Positions 23,650 through 33,330 of a stretch of DNA of 64,000 bases are shown piece after piece. The DNA is from Stomorhina lunata (Eukaryota > Arthropoda > Insecta > Diptera > Rhiniidae). The position numbers and the translations under genes were made by a program. The stretch lies in contig OW121742.1 in NCBI GenBank assembly GCA_933228675.1, forward strand, positions 128,193,983-128,257,982, read 5' to 3'. The stretch's first letter is position 1. Each line of letters opens with the position of its first letter. Under the pieces are notes generated by a model. It did no database searches, was not told the DNA's origin, and saw only the letters and a list, made by a program, of their open reading frames with translations.

Positions 23650-24948
23650 AATATTTCCTATACGGTCCTACAAGTTTAAATAAATGGACTGTAAATGCTG
23701 ACAGATCTGAAATAGTTTAAAAATATACTTCAATAGCTCAATCAATTTATTTTATTAAACATAAATTAATAACAATTTTCTTAGAACAATTTTTTCAAAC
23801 GTAATCATAAATAACATTTAATGTTTGTTTAGTGGTTATATTTTTCTTTTTTTAAAAAAAAGTAAAGTTTTAATAAAATTTTCTATTATTTATACACAAA
23901 AAAAAAATAAGAACTAAATATACAGCTGTCATAATGGCGATGACAAATGACTTTCAATTTATAAAGTTAATAATAGAATAGAATAATACCACGGCAAAAA
24001 CAAAAACAACAAATAGTAATAATAAATAAAAAATATTGCTAATAATAAAAAACTAATAATACTTTAAGTGATTGTATAATTAAAACAAAACATTTATTAA
24101 TTGACCATTGAAAGCTTTAAATAGTTAATTAAAAGTGAAAAAGGCAATTTATAAGAGATATGGCAAAAATGTTATACATATGTATGTATATGTATGTATA
24201 TATGTTAAAGTGTGTGGTTTATAGAAATATCAATAATTAAATATATTAAAAAATCTATAAAAAAAAAATATTCAATGGGAAAATATAAAATAAATATTAA
24301 AAGAAAAAACTATAAGAAATGTCTTTCTTTAAGTAATTGAAACTTAAAATAAAATTTAATTAGAAAAATATTAAGAAAAAACAAAAAATAGAAAATAACT
24401 TGTTTAAATTATTTATTATTTTAGCTTTTATTTAATGTTTGTGTTATTATTATTATTAATTTTAGGAGAAATTCAAAATTAATTATATTTTAACTAACTA
24501 TTTAAATATAGACACGTCCTAAACGTTTTATGGCTATTAATCATTTAGAATTTCAGACTAATATGCAGCTCATCATCGTCGGCTTAATTGCATTTCGAAA
24601 GCAACCTCAAATATTTTTTTTCACAAACATTTAAACATTTGTGATTAATTTACTAGAATAAATAGCCTAAAGCAACTCATTATAATTTAAATTAATTTTA
24701 TTATTAATGGTGTTGAATTAGATATTCAAAATTTAATTTTATGCAAATTTTTTTGAAATAAACAAAAGTAAATATTCACATATGCAATAGCAAAATGCAT
24801 TTTAATATAACACTATCTTACTGGGTTCTTCAAAAATAATTTTGCTTTTTTTTTAAACCCAACTTTAGATTATCAATATATTTTTAAGAGCAGTAGATTT
24901 TGGTTAAAGCTTTCTTAAGCATGAAGAACTTCGTAATGTCATTAACAG
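23650..24948. other. Gene-free, extremely AT-rich stretch
   Basis: Long A- and T-runs and TATGTATATGTATG microsatellite near 24178-24205. No gene supported. Confidence 0.5.
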
Positions 24949-24950
24949 GT

Positions 24951-25148
24951 TTATACACTTTTTGGATTCTGCGAAATATCGGCAATATGACGGTACCAAA
25001 AACCTTTGATTGGAATAATCAGGTTAACGAAGCCATTAAAATGACATTTCTTTTTTTATATTAATACCTATGACTAACCTGATTATTCCAACCAAAGATT
25101 TCTGATACCGTCGTATTGCTGGCACTTCACAGAATCCGAAAGTATAAA
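24951..25148. mobile_element. Foldback element with ~77-bp arms
   Basis: The left arm (24951-25027), containing CGGCAATATGACGGTACC and TTGGAATAATCAGGTTA, pairs with the right arm (25072-25148), containing TAACCTGATTATTCCAACC and GGTATTG-free GATACCGTCGTATTGCTGG. About four fifths of positions match, and the spacer is about 44 bases. The arms have a more mixed composition than their surroundings. No target duplication is clear. It lies 48 bases upstream of the next inverted-repeat element. Confidence 0.7.
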
Positions 25149-26019
25149 ATCTTAGTGCAATAGTGTAATTTTGGACATGGCGTAAATAAGTATATACAGG
25201 CATGTCACAGAACTTAATTCAGTTCGAAAGTGGAATGAATTCCGTATTTTACTTCTATAGAAAAAGTAAAACAAATTTTTTTTTTTCAGAAATTTTCGAA
25301 CATTATATTTTTAAAGTGGAATTGAATTTGTATGTGTTTCTTTTTTTATTCAAAATTTGAATAATTTCTTCAATTATTCATTGTTTTTTGTTGAAACAAT
25401 AATAGAGTTACTGCTTTCAATTGAAAAAATGTGTTCTGTAATGATTTTGGACGTTTAAAATTTTTCGGAGTCTATAGAATCTAAAACCATAGAATAAATA
25501 AATACCTAGAAAGTCAACGAAACGTCAAAGTACACCTGGGACCTGTCAATAGTACGGATCAGTAATAGTGTATTGGTAAGCCTAAAAAGAGCTTTTATTT
25601 TTCTTAATGAATACAAACAGTTGCACAAAAAAGTATGATATGATGGGACGAAAATTTTCTTCAAGATTTTCTCCGTAATTTTAAGAAATTTTCTTGAGAA
25701 ATCCATATTTTAAGGTATAGAATGAGTTTTACTTGATTTTAGGATAATTAAAATCTATAAACAATTTTTTATTCTAAATTTCATTATTTTTTTTAATACC
25801 AAAAATTGCAGCCCTACTTGTTCAATACAAATTAAGCAAAAACAAAAAAAAGAATGTCGAAAGAAAACAAAATAAAAAATTTTCAGTTTGTAAAAAATAA
25901 AAAGTGTTTCGACATCAAAATAATGTTAAAATATTAAAAAAAAATAACATTTTATGTGTGCAATTTAGAACAGTGCGTTTCATTCAAAATAACGCGTAAT
26001 TTTTCAAAGAAAATTTTGC

Positions 26020-27426
26020 CTCAATATTGGGTACTTTCCTAAAGCTTGGAAAAAAGCTCTTGTGGTCCCTATATTGAAACCGAAATCCAACCCAAGAGAG
26101 AGCGGAAATTATAGACCCATTTCCCTCTTGTCTGCTTTTGGTAAACTTCTGGAACATTTTGTGCTAGCGAAAATTAATGATAAAATATCCGATGGAGGCA
26201 TTCTTATGGAATCCCAGTTCGGATTTAAACGCGGACATTCAACGTCTCATGCCTCAACAGTTTTTTCTGATTTTGTTGCTGGGGGACTTAACAAGAGATA
26301 TCCAACGATCGCTATAAGCCTTGACTTCGAAAAGGCCTTTGATACAGCTTGGCAAGACGGCATAGTGTATAAAATGATGGAGTTAGGTTTTGAAAATAAT
26401 ATATGTAGAATGGTGTCAAGTTTTTTGAGCGACAGATTATTTAAAGTAAGGGTGGGCAATATCCAATCTGAAGAAAAACCTATAGAATCAGGTGTTCCAC
26501 AGGGTTCATTGTTGGGACCAGCTCTTTATAATGTCCTTGTGTGTGATATACCAAGACCACCAGAGGGTAGCCTACTTCTAATGTATGCTGATGACATTCT
26601 CATAGCATTTTCTGGTCCTAGAGCAAGAAATATAAATGGTAGGGTGAATGAATACTTAAGTACTCTTAAGCCTTATCTTGACAAATGGTACCTTCGACTT
26701 AATATGAACAAGACTGAAGCGGTAATAATAAAAGGTCGCAGAAAGTATCTCTACCCAAACAGTAGATCGTTCATTCCCTCTCTGATGATAGGTAATGAAA
26801 TGGTCAATGTGTCGGATAGGATCAAATATCTCGGGGTAATATTCCACGAGAATTTTGAGTTCTACCGACACGTTGACTATATTCTAGAATGTACCAAACG
26901 CACATACGCAACGTACAGGAAAATACTTGGCCATCAGAGGGGTCTGGACAAAAAAATAGGGCTCCTACTCTATCGTCAAATAATCCGACCTCTCATGTCC
27001 TACGCCTTTCCAGCCTGGTCTAGAATATCTTCTGCCCAGATGGAGAGGCTTAGGGTGTGGGAAAGACGGATATTGGTGGCATGTCTGGGTCTAAGGTCTC
27101 GCCTTGGACCTGATGGCATTCACCGTAGGCCGTCTAATAGGTCGGTTTATGAGGCGATAGATTTTGAAAGAATTGACGCATTTATGGTCAGATCTGGCAT
27201 TTCGTTTCTGGAAAAGGCTCGTTCCCTCGAGAATGGTCTTGTCCGGAAATGTTTTGACAGTTCTGGTGATCTTGAGACCGTCCAGATAGCGCGATATCTC
27301 TCTCCCGTGGACCTTCTTACACTAAGGGAAGCTGATCTTTTATATAATGGTACAAACCTCTTATTTTACCATAGACGAATAAATACACTCAACATCGAAA
27401 ATGTTGTCTATAATACTGTACAATAA
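26020..27426 (+). CDS. Reverse transcriptase, non-LTR retrotransposon ORF2 (5'-truncated)
   Basis: This is the only convincing long coding sequence in the window, about 468 codons open to the TAA. It lacks a true start: the insertion begins in frame at LNIGYFPKAWKKALVVPILK, the usual lead-in of the RT domain, so endonuclease and N-terminal RT motifs are missing. Visible motifs in order are YRPISLLSAFGKLLEH (motif 2), GFKRGHSTSHA, LDFEKAFDTAW (first catalytic Asp), GVPQGSLLGPALYNV and MYADDILIAF (YADD active site). IKYLGVIFHENF and an AFPAWSRIS thumb segment follow. The C-terminal part (about the last 130 residues) is divergent with no zinc knuckle. The YADD box is intact and there are no internal stops, so the copy is young. 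It cannot move by itself because it is truncated. Family placement in the Jockey/I/CR1-like group is inferred from motif style. Confidence 0.92.
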   Translation, partial: LNIGYFPKAWKKALVVPILKPKSNPRESGNYRPISLLSAFGKLLEHFVLAKINDKISDGGILMESQFGFKRGHSTSHASTVFSDFVAGGLNKRYPTIAISLDFEKAFDTAWQDGIVYKMMELGFENNICRMVSSFLSDRLFKVRVGNIQSEEKPIESGVPQGSLLGPALYNVLVCDIPRPPEGSLLLMYADDILIAFSGPRARNINGRVNEYLSTLKPYLDKWYLRLNMNKTEAVIIKGRRKYLYPNSRSFIPSLMIGNEMVNVSDRIKYLGVIFHENFEFYRHVDYILECTKRTYATYRKILGHQRGLDKKIGLLLYRQIIRPLMSYAFPAWSRISSAQMERLRVWERRILVACLGLRSRLGPDGIHRRPSNRSVYEAIDFERIDAFMVRSGISFLEKARSLENGLVRKCFDSSGDLETVQIARYLSPVDLLTLREADLLYNGTNLLFYHRRINTLNIENVVYNTVQ

Positions 27427-27771
27427 AACACATTGTGTAATTTTTTTTCTATCTCTTTCTATCTTTTGTAAATAATATCTTCTTTTGTAAATATTAGCAT
27501 TAAGTAGTATAAGAATTAATTTTAAGTAAAAACTTTAAGTGCCTTCCTTTTTTTAACCAATTTTTTGGGAAAAATAAATAAAATAATTTTATATTAATTA
27601 TTATATCAAAATGCAATTAGCAGCTGTGCTGTTAATATATCCTAATCTAATTTGAATAGTCCTTGAAAAATACAATATAGTATGTAAGGAAAATAAACCT
27701 ATAGTTGTAAGACAATATGTAAAATGAATTTTTGGAAATAAATAAACTTAAACTTAAACTTAAACTCAAAC
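27427..27771 (+). other. 3' untranslated region and tail of the non-LTR element
   Basis: After the TAA the sequence is AT-rich with no frame and reaches AAATAAATAAACTTAAACTT, a tail of short repeated units immediately before the presumed 3' target duplication. This region is what the encoded reverse transcriptase would prime on in a complete element. Confidence 0.75.
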
Positions 27772-27963
27772 AAAATTTTGAGTACAAAAAGCTTTTCTGT
27801 TTGTCAAAAAAGCTTTCATTTCGTGTACGTGTGATTTAGTAGAATACTAAATTTTAGTGGATCAGCTGACGACCTTCTATATATTCTTCTATGTCTAAAA
27901 CCATTTCGACGGAATTTAACAACGGAATTGTTTCAATTCCGAACGGAATTTGTGACATGCCTG

Positions 27964-29032
27964 ATAAAATCGAAAATCATGTTACTTAAGACATTTTGGC
28001 GGTTATGGCTCGATATTTAAAGTAATTTCAGAATCTTACTTATTTTTAATTTCAAATATGGCAACAAATTATTTGTATTTTATGTTTTTGCAAAAAACAT
28101 TGTTTTGACAAATGTCTCACAACAACAAACAATTTTAGACCACACAATTATAATCTAAACATTTTAAAACAAGTCTATTTGCAATGATTTTAACATCATA
28201 TGTTATATGAATCTTGAAAACTCCTCGTAAGATCTTAAACATTTTGGAATTGTAAAACTTTTAAACATTTCATAAGGATGATTTTGGTATGTTTTATGCT
28301 GTTAACATTATTTTACAGGATTTTAAATTATAACAGTTATACTTTTTTGTATGTAAAACATATCCTTTACTTTATAATCGATAGCTAGAAGTGAGTAGGA
28401 TTATGATATACAAATTTTGTTAAAGTTGCAGATATAACATAATTTTAAAAAATATTCTTATTGCATTCCATTTTATAAAATTTTTTAATCAAAAACACAC
28501 ATTAATCATATTTATACTATTTTCATATAAATTTAATAAACTAAAAACCACAAAAAAATAATACGCTTTCCACTTTCGGTAGTGAAGGGTATAACAATTT
28601 ATGCATGAAATTAAATATATTTAACTGCAAAAATGCTTACAAAAAATTGGCGGTCAGTAAAAACAAAAATTGTTCTGTATCCTGATATACAAACATAAAT
28701 ATTACATACATATGTATATATTCTATTTACTTACATAGTGTTATTGTGATGATGGAAGCAGTTGTTGTATTTTTAATTTTGTGAAAAACCAATAAGCCAC
28801 TACTGATTTCATTTATCCATAACTGAAAGTAGAAAAAAATAGGAAATAAAGGTAAAATTTTAATTTATTTATTTAAATAGCATAAAAACGTTTAAATTTG
28901 ACATATAAAAAATTTACGATTGGCTTTTAAATATTGTTTATAATTTATTACACTGCATTTTAATAATAAAATTGCTTAAAATATTTATTTTGCATCAGTA
29001 TTTGATAAAAAGTTTAAATAAATTTATAAAAA
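27964..29032. other. Gene-free AT-rich stretch
   Basis: No gene supported. Around 28568-28593 a fragment CCACTTTCGGTAGTGAAGGG may be a scrap of the family R end (compare GTAGTGAAGGGAATCGTATG at 31762). Confidence 0.45.
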
Positions 29033-29172
29033 AAAAACAAGTAAGAAAGTATTTTATTTGATCAAGTTGGCCATAAAATACTCAGCATTACTGAAATCAA
29101 ATATGGAAATATAATCAAAAAATTATAAAGTTACTTTTCAAGGCTCGGAGACTAAATTTTGAGATTTACATA

Positions 29173-29967
29173 TGGCCAAGGCCGTGGGCTGGAACGTCAC
29201 AAGTTTGCGCAATTTTCGACGTATATTTGATGAACAAAGTAAAAAAGTAGCGATAACTTTTGTTCACTCAAAATATATTCTCAGGCTGTAACTTTGGCAC
29301 AAAAAAATGTGCTTCTATTTCTTGCAAATTAAAAGTTACAGCCATTTGAAGTTAACTGGAACGTCACACTAAAAGAGAAGTGGTCTAAGAGCTTGTACAA
29401 CATTTTCCAAAATTTCGTAATGTTTTCAAAAACCTGGACAAGTTTCCCTCTAACATATCGTAGGTGAAAGATCAAAGAATACTCTACGCACAAAAAATTT
29501 ATAAAAAATTGCATTTATAGTTGTTTTGGATGCAAAAGTGCGAGACTGGACCGTCACCAAAAAAAAACACTGGAACAACACATAAAGTTCTCTTACTTAG
29601 GAGCCATGCAAAAACGACCAATTTGAATAAATAAAACACTAAAATTTACTTAAAAAATTTTATTTGTTTATTTTTTATTGGATAAAAAAAAAACAACATC
29701 ACTTCATGTTTGATTATACTATTCAGTAGGTACGTAAATTCTTTCAAAGACAATATTAAGTGAAATTATTTTCTCATAAAGTTGTAAAGAAAAATTTTGA
29801 TATATTATATATTAATACTCAAAAATTTTGATATATTAATACTTCACAAATGTACTCTCCTTGTTTTGTGAGGCTTTGGACTGTAAACAAACAAATGACA
29901 ATTACAAAAGCACTAGATAATAAGAAAAAAAATTTCATTGAATTCCCCTTTTCCGCTGCCTTGGCCA
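29173..29967 (-). mobile_element. TA-flanked ~794-bp inverted-repeat element, copy 2
   Basis: Inverse-oriented near-twin of 20228-21020. It has TGGCCAAGGCC ends, TA on both sides, and the same internal order: peptide-like frame, poly-T/GTGACG motif, 61-codon frame, then GTTCACTCAAAATATATTC. Differences are single substitutions and homopolymer length changes, so both copies were placed recently. It is inserted inside a family R copy. Confidence 0.85.
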
Positions 29968-29968
29968 T
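29819..29968 (-). CDS. Small secreted-looking peptide frame, copy 2 (doubtful)
   Basis: This is the counterpart of 20227-20376: MAKAAEKGNS, then a second methionine and MKFFFLLSSAFVIVICLFTV, then SLTKQ and ICEVLIYQNF before the stop. Here the frame is open upstream into the host repeat for 37 more codons, but that part is not shared with the other copy. The likely start, if it is used, is the ATG at the element tip. The hydrophobic stretch of about 18 residues suggests export or membrane insertion. There is no known family and the call is weak. Confidence 0.22.
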   Translation of the reverse strand: MAKAAEKGNSMKFFFLLSSAFVIVICLFTVQSLTKQGEYICEVLIYQNF

Positions 29969-30125
29969 ATGTATATTTAGTTCATTTACGACGTTCTTTC
30001 CTATATAGAAGCTATGGTCAAATATGAACCGATTATCAAGAAGTTTAGCACATAAATTTATGTTGAAATAAATTATCATAATCTTCAGATTTATGGACGT
30101 TTTTTAGGCAATATTTTTGCTTAAT

Positions 30126-31085
30126 TGAAATGAAATCTTTTTTTTTTTAATTTCTTAAATATCTTTAACATTTGTTGAGATAAGTTATGAGAGACTTTAG
30201 TGAACGCCTTAATTCAAAATCACAATTAAACTGATCATAACATACTATACAGATAGTTTAAACCACTGACAATATTTTCAAGTATTTACTAGTGAAATTT
30301 TTTATATAACCAATTTATATAAATATTGTATAACTATTTTAACAAATAATTTATTAATTTGTCCTCTATAGAATTCAAAACTCCATAATTTTGATGAAAA
30401 CACAATCAACAGCTAATAATGACATTTACCCCCTACTGTTCACTTGACTCAACTTTATCCTTGTTTATATTTAAAGAAAATAAACTTTAATAATAAAAGA
30501 TTTAAATTTATTTTATTTAACATTTTAAAAGAGTTGACCTTTATGAAATATAAAAAAAAAAATCCTGTTAAATAGCCATAAACTTATTAATATTATATAA
30601 AATTTCATTGTATTTAAACGGAAATTGAACTTACAAATATTGGGAACTGATTTGCATCATCGCTATCATCATTATTATCACTGATAGTACATTATATTGA
30701 AAAGTGTGTGCATTTAAATTTTGATTATAATATGATAAATTATCAGAGCAATAAAGTGTTTTATGAAGACGGACCGACAGATACACGGACAACAGATTAT
30801 TAACGCTCGAAGCCATCAAACACATGAGAAACAAAAATCATATATCAAGGAAATTAACAAAAACATTTTCTCACATACTTGAAACGTATGCAAACATACA
30901 CAAAAGAGTGGAAATCCTTAGTAAGTATGCTCTATATATTTAAGTATGCTTGTGGAAAATGACAAAACTCTTAAGTCGACTTATGCGGAATTAAAATTTT
31001 TTGATAATTACCAAAGTTTTATAATAGAAAACTTTATACAAAGAAGTAATATGACCTGAACGGATTAAATTATGATCCAATGGGC
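30126..31085. other. Gene-free AT-rich stretch
   Basis: Nothing supportable beyond AT-rich DNA. Confidence 0.45.
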
Positions 31086-31134
31086 TACTACGATTCAAAA
31101 TGATCATAATTTATGATAATTTTGAATCGTAGTA
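31086..31134. repeat. Hairpin with ~22-bp arms
   Basis: TACTACGATTCAAAATGATC and its near-perfect inverted copy GATAATTTTGAATCGTAGTA surround a short AT loop. It lies about 80 bases upstream of a family R copy. It could be a tiny palindromic element or part of the sequence that R inserted into; other GATCAT palindromes recur at 31875-31955. Confidence 0.6.
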
Positions 31135-31211
31135 CATATTATAATTTTTCAGTCATAATCAGGTTGACATACAACCAAAGATTAAATATTTATTATGATT
31201 CGAATAATTTG

Positions 31212-31805
31212 TATACCCTTCACCACCATAGGTGGAAAGGGTGTTATAAGTTTGTGCTGATGTATGTAACGCAAAGAAATATTTGTCTTAGACCTGCTTT
31301 TTAGTACCAGTAGACTTAGAATCACTTTCTGAGTAGATTTAGAGATGTCAGTCCGTCCATGTAATCAAACTACAGGTCGCAATTCTAAAGATAATTTGAT
31401 TAAATTTGGCACATATAATTTTTGATAGTGGGATCATGGCTATTAAAATTCGTCAAAATCGTTCCATTATTTATGGTATCTCCCATAGGCCCCACTTCCC
31501 GGAATTGATATTTGGGCCACAAAAATCAATCGTTTTTCATGAAATTTAAAACATATACTGCTTATGTAAACCAAAATTACTGCACCAAATTTCGTTGAAA
31601 TCGGTTCACATTTGACCCTAGCTCTCATATAAGTCCAAATGACGGAAACAGCTTATATAATAATATAAGTTATATAATATAAGTTTTGACAATACGTTTG
31701 TATGAAGGCAAAATTAAGCAAATATTTGTCTTTATACAGGCAAAAGAGCATCTTTGACCTTAGTAGTGAAGGGAATCGTATGATCGGGCTTGACCGATTA
31801 TACTT
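31212..31805 (-). repeat. Copy of family R dispersed repeat
   Basis: On the + strand it opens with TATACCCTTCACCACCATAG and continues with TGTGCTGATGTATGTAACGC, a GTCAGTCCGTCCATG tract, ATAATTTGATTAAATTTGGC and TTCGTTGAAATCGGTTCAC. It closes with GTAGTGAAGGGAATCGTATG and GATCGGGCTTGACCGATTAT. This is the reverse complement of the layout in 22359-23085 and parallel to 13852-14510. The two CCCTTCACC-type ends flank the copy. Confidence 0.75.
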
Positions 31806-33330
31806 ATTTTACATTATGATTTGTATAATTTAAATGAATACATTTTGAGTGTTTTAGATATCAAGTTATAACCCGATCATATTATGATCATGTGAGATTA
31901 AATCACAATATACAAATTCATGATCATGTTTTTGGTACATATAAACAAAAACATGATCATGAGTACTAGTATGTATTTATTTCTTCAATCATAATTGGAA
32001 AGAATGCCTACTTTGCTATAAAATGACTATCAAATTTAAATAACGACTTGGGTTCTTTTTCCTAACAGTCATAGAAATTTAAACACACTCGAGAGCTCAA
32101 GGAATTTTTATTTTCGAATACATTTATAAATGTTTATCTACTGGCAACCAAAACTTATGATAAGCTTCATTTGTATTCTTGTTTTTTTTTTTATTTTTTT
32201 GTTTTGCTTTTATTGGCAGGAAATTTCAATGACATGAAACCAAAGCAATTGTTACTCCATCAATCATTAAAGATGAAAAGGAAATTTATGCATACGAAAA
32301 TGAAACAATATAAAATATAATTTATTTAATAAATTTTACTAACGAAAAGGCATAAAGCAAGAGTTTAAAAACATATTCCTTAACAAAATATCAGAAAATT
32401 TAAATTTCTTCTAAAAAAAAAAATTAATTTCATTATACAAATTTTGTTTAAAATTGTATTTTTGTATTAAATTATTAAATATTATTAAAGTGCTAATAGA
32501 ATGTTCATGATTGTGTATAACAATAAGCAATCATTGTCGTCTATATACTCGTGCAATATTTATTTCATTGTTTGTACTTTAGGTATTTCAGGCTTTCGAG
32601 TATCAGTCACAGTCACACCAAAAGATTATAAACTAATTCACGTATTGCTACTAATAATGCTTTTGTTTTTTTTTTCTGGTTCTAAAAATAGCTTAGAATT
32701 TTATTATTAAGGCAATAAAAAAAAAGTATTTTTGTAAACTTAATTTCAAGATTATTGTATTTAATACTTATCTCTCCTTCCCCCCTTTGTTTAAATAACT
32801 TTGTTTTTAAATACACTAGTCAACATATTTTAAAAATATTTTTGGATAGAACTTAATTTATCCAATATTAGCTTTTATAGCAAAACTGTGTTTTTCAAAA
32901 ATATTAAAATTTAAGCTTCCAATTTTTTATATAAAATGCATAACCATAAAAGCTACAGAGAAAAGCTTTAATTTGTCGAATAGTGTTATTCAAATAATAA
33001 TAAATTAAATATTATTTTTGTTGTGTCAACGTATGAGCGAATAAATATTGCAATAGGGTAAAATAAATAATATAATAATAAAATTTACATAAATATAGTG
33101 TTAATGTAATTAAAACAACCAAAATGTTATTGTACATTTTTGCATATATATTGGCTCCCTTAAGCTGGTTTGATGCTGATGGCTCCCATAAAATGATTCA
33201 TTTGTTTTTAATACCAGAGAAATGTGTAATAAACAATACACTTTTACGAATTTTATGGTATTTGTATTCATTGGAAATAATAAAAGTATTTCCCCAGGAA
33301 ATTAGGGTTTTGTATGTCATATTTAGTAGT
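31806..33330. other. Gene-free AT-rich stretch before the 12-bp satellite
   Basis: Several GATCATG palindromes near 31875-31955 and otherwise unique AT-rich DNA. A frame at 33124-33396 runs into the satellite but has no recognisable domain. Confidence 0.45.

Larger units (their letters stand above)
26019..27771 (+). mobile_element. 5'-truncated non-LTR retrotransposon insertion (Jockey/I-like group)
   Basis: The insertion begins inside the reverse transcriptase coding sequence and runs through the stop codon and a ~345-bp 3' untranslated region. It ends in a short-unit A-rich tail (repeated CTTAAA near 27745-27770). AAAATTTTG occurs at 26010-26018 and again at 27772-27780, a likely 9-bp target site duplication, although AT-rich and so weakly specific. 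5' truncation plus a simple-sequence tail are hallmarks of target-primed reverse transcription. It landed inside the inverted-repeat element at 25197-27963. Confidence 0.88.
25197..27963. mobile_element. Inverted-repeat (hAT-like) element interrupted by a retrotransposon
   Basis: CAGGCATGTCACAGAACTTA at the left end is mirrored by the reverse complement of the right end, CAGGCATGTCACAAATTCCG. Farther in, both ends carry AATTCCG and GTTCGRAA-like motifs. The CAGG start fits hAT-type ends, but the flanking 8-mers (AGTATATA and ATAAAATC) do not match, so a target duplication is not shown. Without the retrotransposon at 26019-27771 the element would be about 1.0 kb. The remaining sequence shows no transposase. 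Confidence 0.6.
29033..30125 (+). repeat. Family R dispersed repeat, split by the ~794-bp element
   Basis: AAAACAAGTAAGAAAGTATT at about 29036 is the family R start, with the GATCAAGTTGGCC hairpin region following. The copy is interrupted at 29173-29967 by the inverted-repeat element. It resumes with GAAGCTATGGTCAAATATGA and ATAATCTTCAGATTTATGG, motifs typical of other R copies (for example 22597 and 62330). This gives a relative age: the R copy was there first. Confidence 0.6.

Noticed and set aside
26062..26064. GTG as the start of the reverse transcriptase
   Set aside because: The frame is open upstream through GYFPKAWKKAL, which belongs to the RT; the true start was lost by 5' truncation.
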